Assembly (NCBI RefSeq): GCF_000003605.2
Contig: NW_003137825.1
Coordinates: 591,357-634,766, forward strand
DNA from: Saccoglossus kowalevskii
Taxonomy: Eukaryota; Hemichordata; Enteropneusta; Harrimaniidae
Length of the DNA stretch: 43,410 nt
Direction: 5' to 3'
Position numbers and translations under genes: made by a program. Every line of letters starts with the position of its first letter. Within the stretch, counting starts at the first letter, position 1. The notes under the pieces were generated by a model. The model was given only the letters and a program-made list of their open reading frames with translations. It searched no databases and had not been told where the DNA came from. Positions 31,691 to 43,410 of this stretch are shown here, piece after piece.

Positions 31691-34600
31691 GCTTCATAAG
31701 ACAGGAGCTATACCATCATGTATCAACCATGTATCAAATTTGGAGAAAATCGGACCTACGAACTTCTGAGATAAGGCAACAGAGAAATGAAACCCAACCC
31801 CCGGGCTGTTTCCAGTCGGGGATTAACAAATCCACTGTAGAACATAATAGGGAACAGAATGGCTTCATGATCAAATGACCACCAGTTATCAAATGCATCC
31901 GGGTCTCAAATTATATTTACTAAATTGACCCATTTGAACCAAAGACCAGTCAGTGTATAGTTATAACAAAACTGGGTACAGGTATCTCTGAAGAATATGT
32001 CTGGACAGACAGTTGAAATCACTAGACCCTTTTATTGGTCATTGGTTGTTAATATCTAAAAAAACAAAGAGAAGAAGAAAGCACCTGCAGAAACTAGTTC
32101 CCATAAACTATGCTTTTATTTTTCAATCATTTCCCAGTGGGAAATAAGAGACGTTTTAAGGAAAATGATTAAAAAAAGATATATTGATCACATTAATTAT
32201 GTATTATGAATATTATAAATAATTAATGATTTCCAATAATAGAAAGATAGAAGATAGAAAGATAAAAAGGTAAAATTAGTCATTTTGGCTGTTTGACGTT
32301 GATGTGCTGGCTGTACATATGTAAGACACTGCCCAATAAGGTTCAATAAGGTCTCACTTGGTTTCAGTTGCAGTTATTTTTACCATTTTTCTACCAGGTT
32401 GCATCCCGTACGTTTCCGCTTAGTATCCAAAGATCAAGTAAGTATACTTACGGCATGAGTGACTTCAATTTCCAAAATGTACTTAGAATGGAAAGGTAAT
32501 AGACAGTGATGATCAATTAATTAGTAAGCATGTTCACATCTGTTTTTTGTGTCTCTATTTACGCCAATGTAACTTAGGCCGGTATGACAAAAAAAAAAGA
32601 AGTGCGAACATGTTATGCCAGCACAAATAGGCTTACAAATGTCAGAAAACTCCTAGGAAGGATTGTATCCGCAAAAGCACAACTAAGTTGCCTCATTCAG
32701 TGATATATCAATATGTTTGTAAGCTAATTCCTGTCATGAACTGTATTTGAATGCCATGGTCAACTGTATGCACATTTAACTATTAAATATCATAGTAGGT
32801 GCTAACAATTTTGTTATATGTATAATTTGAGCACATTAGCATGAACATTAAAATAGCAAAAAGTATACATATATATATATATATACAAGCGAGTGTCATC
32901 GTGTGCATTATCCAGGGGCCGGTGATATGAACGTTAGATTATGAGATATTTATCATTTTAACTACTGGGCTTAAATTACGTAGGCGTGATTATTTCCAGG
33001 GAGAACACAAAGATGAGTCATTCACTCATAGATCTAAGTGATTGAGGACATGTTGTTTAATTCTCAGTGCAACAAAGATATTACTTCATACATGTTTATA
33101 AATATTTGTACATTTTAATGGCAATTGAATCCAACCAGCCAATCGAAGAGCAAAGTTTCAAACAAAGTTATTTAAAAACATTTCAATGGTATTCAATTTG
33201 CCAAATTATATTATAAATAGGAATAAAAAGATGCAGCAAATACCTCTGTTGCACTGAGAGTATGGAGGAGTATTGTAACATCACTGTTATAGCAGAATAA
33301 CTGAAAACAGTCCAAAAATAAAAGTGTAGTGAAATATCAGTCAGTAATCAGTTAAACAAATACAAAGTACAACATTTCTACAGTGTATGATTTTATACAA
33401 CATATTGTTAGGGCTTCATACAGATTTTTCTCTCAACACCCATTTTTTTACCAAAAACATTTACTAAAAATAGAAAATTAAATTTATCATCATGAAATCA
33501 ATAAATCTGATGTATAAAAAACATTGAAGCAATTGGGTATTAAAGCAGTCTTCAAGAACAAGTCGAAAATAATATTTTTGAGAAAAATGATAAAAGTATT
33601 AACTAAAATTAGAGAATTGAAATCTGATTGACGTCCACCAGCGATATTAACAGATAAGACGATGACGAATGACAGACGAATGTCAGTACATATAATATGA
33701 ATATCTCAAATTTCTCAGTGACAGAACTATGTAAATATATTTTAAATTTGTTCTCTCATAGTTCAGGTGAGCAGATTTCTCTCTGTGCACCACCCCCAAG
33801 TTTCCAAAATCGATAGGCCATTCTCTGCTCACCATGAGACCCCACTTTATACATGTAATCAAATGTAAAATCAGGACTAAGAAAGTTCATAGCCTAATGA
33901 AAACAAAATTACATGGGAATCAACAATTATTTTTTTTTTTTTTTAAACTTGATAATGTGCTATACACATTTGATGGTGGTCAATTTTGATGAAGTGAGGG
34001 TATATCTCAATACCATATTCCATCCTGAAAGATCGGCAATTTGGCATTGACTGGAGGTAAAAACAAATTTAAATTCAAATTCTATTAGTTAGATTTGTGC
34101 GACAGATGTTCGGTAGGTACGTGGGATCTCGCAGTGAAGGAAATATCACCTATCACAACATGCTACTCTGAATTTAAAAAGTGAGTGAAAATTTTCTGAT
34201 CTTCATCCACAGGAGATTTCTGATAAAATCTATCCCAGCTTAAACCTACCTGTCTAGGACAGGTGGACATGCCATAATTTCAACCCCATGCCAATTTAAT
34301 TTATAAACACCTGTCACTTTCCGGTTGATATAATTAATACCTTCCGTCTCTCGTTCTCTCCATTCCAGATGTCTCTGGTAGCAGAGTAAGCAGCAAGCTG
34401 GAGATGCATTCCACGGATAGTTAATGAGCAATGCAGGGAGACCACCAACTGGGATTCAACTGACACGATTGCTAGAAACCGTGACTAACGCCAATCATAA
34501 CCTGAGTCAAAAATAAAACAGTTGGATGAAAAAATAAACAGTTTATAATTAGGATCTTTATAAAACCAGTAAAAGTTATTTTGACACTGATGGGTATTGT

Positions 34601-35186
34601 TGAAATATTATTATGCCAATTAATCCTAAGTATGTTAATTAATAACTTGCATTACTAATTACACTCATTCTGGCCATCATTGTTGTACACAATTAATAAT
34701 TATAAACGCTTCATTCCACAAATACCATTCTCAAGCCGTGTCAGGTTTCACAACAATAAAATTGAATTCCAATTAGCTTTGAAAGCATCGTTGATGATAC
34801 AGATATTAATTATTGTCCTTGAACATAAGTAGTTTCTTAGAAATGAATATTGACGTGTTTGTTCGACATTACATCGTATGGCGCCATTATTGAGTTCAAG
34901 GTACAGATCCTAAGGTATTAATAAAGTGATATTAATTATTTATAATATAGCTACCATATTTGCTTTATTAGAAGAACATCTCCAATAGAAGCACTCATAA
35001 AACAAAAATTGCATTTACTGTATACTGTATCATTAAATTATGACTTATTTTGTTCATAGAAATACCTCTGTAATTTACGTAAGCCCATGCGCTACAAGTA
35101 TAGCAAATACATAGCTTGATTTATGATTAATAAGCATGATATACAAAGTATAGAACAAAATAAGAGTATTAAACAAATAATACATA
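31690..35186. other. Non-coding stretch with scattered repeat fragments
   Basis: AT-rich, with a (TA)n microsatellite near 32868-32885, an 18-T run near 33928 and a foldback element at 32525-32625. GGTGAGCAGA near 33766 faces TCTGCTCACC near 33825. A good 3' splice-like tract near 34345-34370 is followed at once by a stop codon in the only ATG frame. No gene is supported. Confidence 0.5.
32525..32625. mobile_element. Short foldback element, related to 36940-37015
   Basis: GCATGTTCACATCTGTTTTT at the left faces the complement of GAAGTGCGAACATGTTATGC at the right. The same ends (AACATGTTCGCATCTGC, then TTACGTCAGTG) recur near 36948, so this is a small dispersed foldback family. Confidence 0.5.
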
Positions 35187-35385
35187 CTGTAAAATACTTT
35201 ATTTTAGCTGGAATTATTTGTCGCTGAAAAGACATTTTTGGTGCTTTGTATTGAATTTATTTTCACTGATTTTTGACAAGTTGAATGTAAAATATAGGGA
35301 AAAAGGTATATTCACTGGATTTTATTTTCACTGAATCATTCCCTTAGCGAAAATTAATTCCAAGCGATAATAAAGTATTCTACAG
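35187..35385 (-). mobile_element. TA-flanked foldback MITE, copy 5 (inverted)
   Basis: 199 bp with CTGTAAAATAC on the left and GTATTCTACAG on the right, TA on both sides, in the opposite orientation to copies 1-4 as judged by the asymmetric internal AAAAGACATTTTT segment. Confidence 0.8.
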
Positions 35386-37020
35386 TAATAGGCATATATA
35401 ATGAGCATTTCAGGTTATCTCTTCAGATGCTTGTAGATCAGCTTCTAGTGATGATTAATGGTTTGCCGAATTACTTTTGGAACTGAAGCCAGGTGAAAAT
35501 CCATACATGTAGTCTTGTTTTAGGACAACATGACTTTTTTAAAATAATGGTGCAAAACATGATTTTGTTGCAACCCTGAATAATTAACATTTTCACAAAT
35601 TTCATAAAAGTAGATACCATGTCACCGTAAAGAAATTTTTCATTTGACGAAATATTTCTGCTATTTTTTTTTACGTTAACCACATATATAAATACATAAA
35701 TTCATCCCATCAAAAGAGTAAAATTTCTACAAAAAAAAACACATGGCAACGAGATAATTATAAGAATATGAATATAAAGTAAAAAGAAAAAAAAGGGGGG
35801 TATGTCAACTTCACAGCATATTAAATGATTCCCATTTTTCAGTGTGCTTCGCTAATTTGCCTCCCCCTATAGCTATCTCTTTTTCAAAATTATAAACTTG
35901 CCTAATGAGATATAGACATCCATGGAAAGAAGGTTTTTCGTTTTTTCATTTTAGAAAAGTAGATATGGCGTTTAGCTAGAAGAATAATATGATTTGTTAA
36001 ATTCGAAAAATCCTTGTTCCCAAAAATAATATGTTGGTTGGACATATTACTAAGGGCTGGCAGATGAGCGAAACACACTGAAATAGTTTGCCAGAAAGTC
36101 TTCACAACTACCCGGTATACACTCACAGAGTAGATGAGTTTCATCATACGTTTCACAGAAACTGCATTTTGGTGATGTAATCAGGCTAAAGTTCATGGAA
36201 TATAAATCTTTGTTTGTATAGAGAATATTATGATTTAGTTTAAATTATTTCTGTTATTTGCGTACTTTTTAATCTAGCAATAATTGTTGACAATTCTGGG
36301 CCATGTAAATTGTCATATTAATATACAAACAAATAAACTTGTTGGAATATGGAAGATTGAGCAATCATTTTTTTAGCCCCATATACAGGGTAATATAACA
36401 GCCTAAAATGCTATGTGTTCACACCTTTTTTTAAGCATAGTGTCTTTAGGCATTAGGATTATATAATAGTTATGTCTGTGCCGATACCCACTTCTCAAGG
36501 GTCATATTTAAAGGCCCAATTTACTTGCCCCGGGCAAGTGTGAATCGGAGGTGTGGCTATGCTAATGAGTGTTGTTAATCACTTGCATAGCCTATGACGC
36601 ATCCTGTTTCAGCGCCCAACATCATGTGACTTTGATTGACAGTAGTTAATTATTCAAGATTAGTAGCGCATCCCTTTCCTCGGTTCCTGTTTTTGACTTT
36701 TATCCGCCAAAATCTCAGCTCATACACTATTTATTGTCTTAAATACTACACACAGTCACTGCTGTGATATTCATAGTCACATGCATCCACTTTGGCACGA
36801 CATAATTGACCTGTAAATTTAAGAAAACACGTTTTTACGGGAGCTTGGCTGGAGCTGTTCACTACAGTGTGACAAGCAAGGAAATAATCCCTATTGTTTA
36901 GGAGCGTATTTATAGTATACCTGGGCCCCTTTATGCTGGTGTAACATGTTCGCATCTGCTTTTCTTTTATGTCATCGTAAGTTACGTCAGTGTTAAGGGT
37001 CACAAAAAACAAATGCTAAA
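35386..37020. other. Spacer upstream of the 37.1-kb promoter
   Basis: AT-rich with a G/C-richer patch at about 36500-36680. The patch contains ACTTGCCCCGGGCAAGT (8-bp palindromic arms around one C) and a TTTGATTGACAGT segment shared with the foldback element at 3245-3660. A foldback fragment lies at 36940-37015. No gene is supported. Confidence 0.45.
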
Positions 37021-37081
37021 ATGAGTCCTTTTCTCTTTACACAATTAATGTAAAAGGATTAAAGCGTGGCAGTCGTCGCGC

Positions 37082-37093
37082 TGCGCATGTGCG
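37082..37093. promoter_or_regulatory. NRF1-like site in a probable TATA-less promoter
   Basis: TGCGCATGTGCG is one base from the palindromic NRF1 consensus and lies in a local CpG-rich patch. AAGATGGCG, the YY1-type motif often found at start codons of housekeeping genes, follows at 37118-37126. Together they suggest a TATA-less promoter reading to the right. Confidence 0.5.
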
Positions 37094-37120
37094 AGATATA
37101 TGGGTCTCATATAAACAAAG

Positions 37121-37250
37121 ATGGCGACTTTAACTGTTGCGCAGATCAACGAGTATGAACTGAGATGTTTCCAAGCTTACTTAAGTAATTTTTTGTTATT
37201 GGAAGGCATCGAAAGAGTCACTGGCTGTAATCGTGCAAGTCGCACCCAGG
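37121..37250 (+). CDS. Probable first coding exon of an unrecognised protein
   Basis: The ATG at 37121 has A at -3 and G at +4. It opens MATLTVAQINEYELRCFQAY and continues through LLEGIERVTGCNR to SRTQ, then meets a donor GTAAAC at 37251. Without splicing the frame closes at 37277-37279 (52 codons). Composition is amphipathic and protein-like, unlike the surrounding A/T sequence. I do not recognise the family and could not find the next exon with confidence, so the rest may lie beyond the window. Confidence 0.5.
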
Positions 37251-37320
37251 GTAAACCCATACTTGTGATTTTCATTTGAAGAGCACATAAGATTGTGGGA
37301 AAATCAATGTTTATCAACTA

Positions 37321-37508
37321 CAGCGCTTTAATTATTCACTGGGTTTTAAATTTTGCTTATTAAAATTCGCTAAATTAAAACCCAGTGAATATGTAAAATT
37401 TAGCATAGAACACATTATGATAAATGATAAAACCGTGAATTTGCCTGAATATGCCTGAAATGGTAAATCAGCGAAATTTAAACCCAATGAAAATTAGTCA
37501 TTTTACAG
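37321..37508. mobile_element. Foldback MITE of a sister family
   Basis: 188 bp flanked by TA on the left. TTCACTGGGTTTTAAATTT on the left faces the complement of AAATTTAAACCCAATGAAAA on the right, and the right end is CATTTTACAG. It resembles the 200-bp family in layout (CAG ends, TTCGCT/CAGTGAA modules) but not in detail. It lies just inside the putative first intron of the 37.1-kb gene. Confidence 0.65.
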
Positions 37509-40500
37509 CATCTCAATTTTGAAGAAAAACTGATAAGATACATGTTTGCTGATGTTATATTGATAGAAGCTTCTTTTACAACAACAATCCTTAAACAATT
37601 CTAGCCAATTGAACAAATGCTGTGCCTTTAAACAATATTCAGGAGAAACTGATATCACCCATTTTTGAACGACACCCTCTATGGCCATATAGCAGATAAA
37701 CTTTTGTTTTTTTCACAAACTTATGTCAAATTGAAACAGCTTACAGAATTTCCTGACTGTCTGCTGTTGATGCCAGAGCAATATAATCTGCATAAAATAA
37801 ACTGTTTACACTGCCAATTATTTCAGTTGCTGTTTATTTCAGCTAGTCCAGTGATGCACACATGGTGCTGGGCCATGCAGGCAATGTAAAAGTAAACATC
37901 GTCAAGGACACCTTTATAAATTCACTTCTGCCAATCATTTACAACTAGAAAACTGGCTGACAGGTGAAAAGAAACAACCTGTGTATAAATATTTAGATAG
38001 TCAAAGTATGCACTCTGACATGACATGTTAACAAAAAAGTCAACAACATTTATCAAGGTCATAGTTGAAAACAATAAAAAAATAAATTATTAACATAAAA
38101 AAAAAAACAAGATTTAAAAAATAAACATGAATGAACATTTAGCAAAAACTTTGATTTAAGAGATACATGTACAGTGGAGTGGGGTGGTGGTGGTAGGATG
38201 AGGGATGTCAATCTTGTGTTGAAACTATTTTGTATGAATTTAGTGACTGGAATTCATAAATACATGGTGCTCATTAGTTCTTTGAATTTATCTGTGTTTG
38301 GTACTTTTAACAAAATCATTGATATGTTTGGATACTTTATCAAATATAACCTTGTAATGCATCAGTGTATTGACATGTAACAAGGGCACTTATACACTCA
38401 ATACACAGTTATCTTGTTCACACAAGAGCATTTGCTAGAGCCCAACAGCTCAAGCTGACACAAGCTGAGTTATTTAGGGGCATCATTCAAGCTCAGCTTT
38501 AAATGATCATGTTTGGACACAACTGTATAAATGAACAAGAGATAATTTACTGTTAATTGGTGGGATAAGAATTAATTGGACTAAGATAAAATACTGCAGT
38601 TGTTAACCTAGCATACAACAATGTATATACTTCTCAGGTATATTCACTTCACTGTGAATTACCCAGAATACTTAGCCTGAGCATACTGAGTGAGTATATA
38701 ATGATGTTACCAGATATAGTTCAACAAAACCAATTCTCACTATCTATACCTCATCTGCCTATGCAATATGCCTTTCCAATAAATTGCTCCCTCTAGTGGC
38801 AAACTGCTGCTTTTATACAGCCAATCACAGGCGTACAATTCTTTGGAAGTCAATTACTCATACTTTTGGAGGAAATTTTGATACAAATCACAATGACTAA
38901 TTCATACTATGAATGACATTGTTTTTCATGCAACGACATCATTTTCTTGTCGTAACATTCTTAGTATATATAGGATTTAATTAATTTGCATTTCATGGTG
39001 TGAAATCAGAGAGAAAAGAGAAATGTTTCTTTACCAGTGTAATATAAATCTCTGGAAACAGTCAACGAAATTTCAAATCAAAAAGCTGCACATACTGCAT
39101 AGTTTAAGACAAGATGAGTCATTAGGATAAAAATAGATCATCACAGAAACTGATTGTTGCCATGGTAACAATCACATATACCCACACACTATATTTTTAT
39201 ATTATATTACCTAATATACACATTTAATATACAGCTTACAGAGAAGTGTATTTTAATTTTTGTTTCCAGTAAGCAGCAAATAAGAAACCACCTGTTGCTA
39301 TAAAAGTTAATACATAACACCCTGGTAAACAATTACAGTATGTGTCTACCTACTCAAAAACCTGTGAACAATTTTATTGTGTTTGTGTAGCCAGTCATGT
39401 GGCTGAACCTTTTAGTCACTTCCTGATCACAATAGAAACTATAAACATATGTACCTTAGGCTGTGATACTTTAAAAAAACAATTGCAAATGATTAATATC
39501 AGTTTAAGGTGGTTTGGAAAAAATAAAATAAAATATTTTAGCTGGAACTAATTTTCACTGAAAAGACCTTTTTCGTGTTTTGTATGGAATTTAATTTTCA
39601 CTGATTTTTGACAAGTTGAATGTAAATATAGCAAAAAGGATATATTTGCTGGATTTTATTTTCGCTGAATTTCTATGGTCTTAATGAGTCAAATTACAAT
39701 AATCCAGTATACAGTAAACTTTTAGTTCACTTGTGCTTCTATTGGAGATGTACTTCTAACACATCAAGTATATGTGGTCATGAGAACATTTTTTGAGAAA
39801 ATACATTTTGTCTTGTTTTTTCATTTTTATGGTTGAACATTTATTTTATATTTGGACGTTTGGCTTCGTGACATAGGGTGAAAAATGAACTCCTAACACT
39901 CATTTATCAGCTGTATAATTTATTAGCAATAGAAAGTAGCATTAAAATAATAATAACTACTTTATTGTATCAAAATATTTCTATAAAACTATAGCAACTA
40001 AGACAATACCAGCTGGAAAATATCAGTGTGATCCAAATATGACATAATGATCTTACATGTAATCAATACTTGGACGAATCTCAAAAAGTGCTGCATTCCA
40101 GTACCTCCTTCTAGTTCTGGTACTGCTTGATCTAAGCAGATCATGCACATTAATCTGCAAGTGTTTGTAACATACTGGCATTCCTACACTTGTGTCTGTG
40201 ATTCAATGCATCTACCGGGGCATGTATAAATTAACCAATATCGTAATACTTACGCCCAAATGATCAAGAAGTTTGTATGACTTAACCATATGCTTTGCAT
40301 GACATTACATGAAGGTCAGACAAACATCATCAAAGTCCTTCCAGAATGTCCAGCATTGTGGGTGCTATTCGTATGCAAATAACCAAAGTATTCTGGTGAG
40401 CTGGCAGTGCAAAGATTACACACAATAGTAAGCCCTTACATCAGAAGACGTAGCCTTGAATCTATACTTTCAACTGTCACAGATAGTACTGACTACAACA

Positions 40501-42659
40501 CCAATGTGCACTTGACAATCTTAGGATCCTGTCTTTGCTGCTGATAGTGATATAAGGTAGATTTGTTTTCAAGTTACTTTATGGGCAACACAAATAACTT
40601 TCCTATCCTATACCACAACTTGTTCAGGGGCGTGTTTTCATAGTCAACAGGAGTTCCACAGATAATGCATTAACTTTCATTATTGTTGACACAATTCAAT
40701 ACCAACACATTAATAAGACCACTTATTCAAGTTTAATGTATATTTGGCTCAATTTAAACTTATATTACAACAGAAAGAGGAAACTGCATGCGTACTTGCT
40801 TTAGTCAATTGACTGAATGAGTTCAACAAGAGAAAGGGAGGGACAGCCATGTTAGCAAAACAAAGCTTATAAACTCGTGGGCCTTTGGGTACCGAAAGCT
40901 GCGACTATAGCTGTCAACAGATACACGAAACATTTTGTGCGCTCTTAAAGTGATTTAATCTACACACAATGGTTTCCTTTATTACTGTGATATTATGCTA
41001 AGCCCACCGATTGTATTTCTATACATCAACACGGTATTACTGTTATCTACTCAACACAACCAAAGTGCCAAATGTTTTCAGATCACAAATTAGAGCTCTA
41101 CTGGGTTAAATAGGTGATAAAAATGGTGCTGTGGGAGGGGAACATGTCCCTTCCAAAGTGAAAGCAAGTTGTTAAACATTATTTGTAGGACCTTTTCCCC
41201 ATTTACTATAAAGGCTTAAATTATTGACTAGTACGTCAAGAAGAATGTCCTTTCAATGCCCAAATCAATTTTTGTCATCTATTGCAAAATTAACCCTAGT
41301 AATAGTTTCAATATTTTTGCACAATTTTTTGTAGCAAACTGTAAATCACTTCAATTTGCTCCAAAATTATTATGGACAAATATTTAAAAAACGTTGCATC
41401 AAAATTGGCTGTTGGCTGGAAAAATTATGGAATCAATAGATTTTCTGAAATTTTCTGTGAACTGTGGCAGTCTGAAGAAAAACTACATTTTTATACTGCA
41501 CATGTCAGTAATTAGAAAGGCCATGATGAAGTGATAAACAGTTGAATGTCATTGTTGTTGCTACAATTGATTTTTATTGGATGGTGGGGGGTGTGTGTAG
41601 AGTAGTTTTGTAGTTTTCATGTAGCTATGCAACAGTAATGTAATGTTGTAATGAGATCTCTATGGTGTTGGGTCAAGCAAGATTATCAGAATTAAAATAG
41701 AAACACCTCACGACAAACACAAATGACATACATTTGCTCATTTCTCTGGAAAACTTGCACTGCTGTCAACAATTAATGAAGTATTACCTGCTAAAAAGTC
41801 ACAGGGCTAAATTTAACGATTTAGTTATTTAGTTAAATTAGACATTTTCTCTTAGTTTCTAATAATAAATTAAAATTAAATTAAATCAGTTAATGTACTC
41901 AACGACTTAAATTCCGCTGATAAAATGTTCCACAACTAGATGATTTCAAATATGGACACAAAGAGACTTTTTAATATTAAGAATCCAGGTGAAATATTCT
42001 CTGCTATGATATTTCCTGATTTACATAAACTAGCAAAATTTGCGCCTCTTGGTGTAAAGCATCTTTTGTATCACCTTGGAAAACTGCCACCAAGACTAAT
42101 TATATAAAATATTCCAGACCTTTGTACCCTACGATAACTTAAGCCTCAGACTTGTATTACTAGTCTGAGCTTAAGAACATAGTTTCACTAAAGGTAACAT
42201 TAACTACTAGCTTTTAGCCAGTCACTTCATTTCAGAGTAATTTGATTCTAAATATAGATTGTACATTTACAGTCCACCCTTTTCTTCTCAACTCTAAGAG
42301 CAAGTAAGGTTTGTATGCTTAAAAATCACTGACCCAAAAAATGAAATCAGCATAAATGCCCATATTTGACATCACTGATAAGCATCCATAGCAACAACTT
42401 ACCTTCACTTTGAATCTGCAGGTGTGTATATTGGTAGTTGGCATTCTCAGTTAAGTAATGTTTGTTCATCAAAAAACGTGCTTAAGTGATTGTTGACAAG
42501 CTTTAAAAATCGCTGACCTTTTACAACTAGAGAGGTTTATTTCTATATAGTAGCCTGTAGCAGGAGAGAGAGAGTGACATGAAGGAATCCAAATGTTCAA
42601 CAAATTTTAAATTTCTTTTGTACAAAATACCAGTACATGTATATGGCAAAGACAATTTA
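37509..42659. other. Long stretch with no supported gene
   Basis: AT-rich non-coding sequence. Apart from one degenerate MITE (39531-39672) I found no exon, RNA gene or strong repeat. The open frame at 37665-37889 follows a possible acceptor near 37739 but has no donor or recognisable product. If the gene starting at 37121 is real, this is probably its intron sequence. Confidence 0.45.
39531..39672 (-). mobile_element. TA-family foldback MITE, copy 6 (truncated, inverted)
   Basis: Matches the inverted form at 35187 from AATATTTTAGCTGGAA through TTTTTGACAAGTTGAATGTA to GGATTTTATTTTCGCTGAAT. The last 30-40 bp with the second terminal repeat are missing. Confidence 0.7.
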
Positions 42660-42724
42660 TTAACTACCAGTACAGGGTTAGATGAATTTACAAACTAATA
42701 TTACTATATTAATTTAATTTAAAC

Positions 42725-43410
42725 TACCAATACAGGCCAATTCAATAACTACTACCGCAGGGATAGGCCAACTCAATAACTACCAATTCAGGGATAAGGC
42801 AGTTCAATAACTACCAATACTGGGATAGGCCAAGTCAATAACTACCAGTACAGGGATAGGCCAATTCAATAACTACCAGTAGAGGGATAGGCCAAGTCAA
42901 TAACTACCAATTCAGGGATAAGGCAATTCAATAACTACCAGTAATGGGATAGGCCAATTTAATAACCACCAGTACAGGGATAGACCAATTCAATAACTAC
43001 CAGTATAGCGATAGACCAATTTAATAACCACCAGTACAGGGATAGGCCAATTCAATAACTACCAGTATAGCGATAGGCCAATTTAATAACCACCAGTACA
43101 GGGATAGGCCAATTCAATAACTACCAGTACAGGGATAGACCAATTCAATAACTACCAGTACAGGGATAGACCAATTCAATAACTACCAGTACAGGGATAA
43201 GGCAATTCAATAACTACCAGTACAGAGATAGGCCAATTCAATAACTACCAATACAGGGATAGGCCGAGTCAATAACTACCAGTACTGGGATAGGCCAATT
43301 CAATAACTACCAGTACAGGGATAGACCAATTCAATAACTACCAGTAGAGGGATAGGCCAAGTCAATAACTACCAATTCAGGGATAAGGCAATTCAATAAC
43401 TACCAGTAAT
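42725..43410. repeat. 31-nt minisatellite with higher-order period, running off the window
   Basis: About 22 head-to-tail copies of a 31-nt unit containing AATAACTACCAGTACAGGG and ATAGGCCAATTC. Variant units (GTAGAGGG, CAATTCAGGGATAAGGC, CAGTAATGGG) come in the same order at 42881 and again at 43346, exactly 465 bp or 15 units apart. The array is cut by the right edge of the window. Confidence 0.92.

Noticed and set aside
34340-34440. Strong 3' splice-like tract followed by ATGTCTCTGG
   Set aside because: The ATG frame stops after six codons and no neighbouring exon was found. It may be an exon of an unannotated non-coding RNA, but there is nothing further to support it.

Overview
This is a stretch of nuclear genome from an AT-rich invertebrate animal. 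Spliceosomal introns, metazoan gene families (an inward-rectifier K+ channel, an FG-GAP protein of FAM234/ITFG3 type, DIMT1), intron-encoded C/D snoRNAs, a decayed DIRS-type retrotransposon and many short foldback (MITE-like) elements all point to a metazoan. The protein sequences look deuterostome- or lophotrochozoan-like, but I cannot name the species from sequence alone.

Layout. (1) 1437-10488, plus strand: the 3' part of a FAM234/ITFG3-like beta-propeller gene in six exons with consistent splice sites and phases. Exon 5 carries a long Met/His/Asp-rich tandem repeat. The last intron holds a decayed, conspicuously GC-rich DIRS-like element in antisense orientation (about 7150-10080). (2) About 12215-18233, minus strand: a snoRNA host locus. 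Six box C/D snoRNA genes or candidates each lie upstream of a credible 3' splice site, four of them 69-83 nt away and one 100 nt. Three are copies of one snoRNA whose D' guide matches the 28S site of yeast snR38/human SNORD1 and whose D guide matches the site of yeast snR72. The complete, intronless coding sequence of DIMT1 (the 18S rRNA dimethyladenosine transferase) sits in one exon of the same locus, directly behind a snoRNA-bearing intron. One promoter could therefore give both an rRNA-modifying enzyme and rRNA-modification guides. (3) About 21200-26630, plus strand: an inward-rectifier potassium channel (Kir) with its whole 417-aa coding sequence in one exon and a probable 5'UTR exon about 2.9 kb upstream. 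(4) 26900-43410: mostly repeats. A 39/41-nt minisatellite lies at 26905-28060, modular interspersed repeats at about 29600-31690, and a 31-nt minisatellite with a 465-bp higher-order period runs off the right edge. The only gene signal here is a probable TATA-less promoter and first coding exon at 37082-37250.

At least six copies of one roughly 200-bp TA-flanked foldback element are scattered from 21.6 to 39.7 kb, and several other foldback families occur. The most interesting part is the minus-strand DIMT1/multi-snoRNA locus. The snoRNAs were recognised from C, D' and D boxes, terminal stems and complementarity to rRNA recalled from memory, so target assignments are mixed evidence and need alignment and RNA data.
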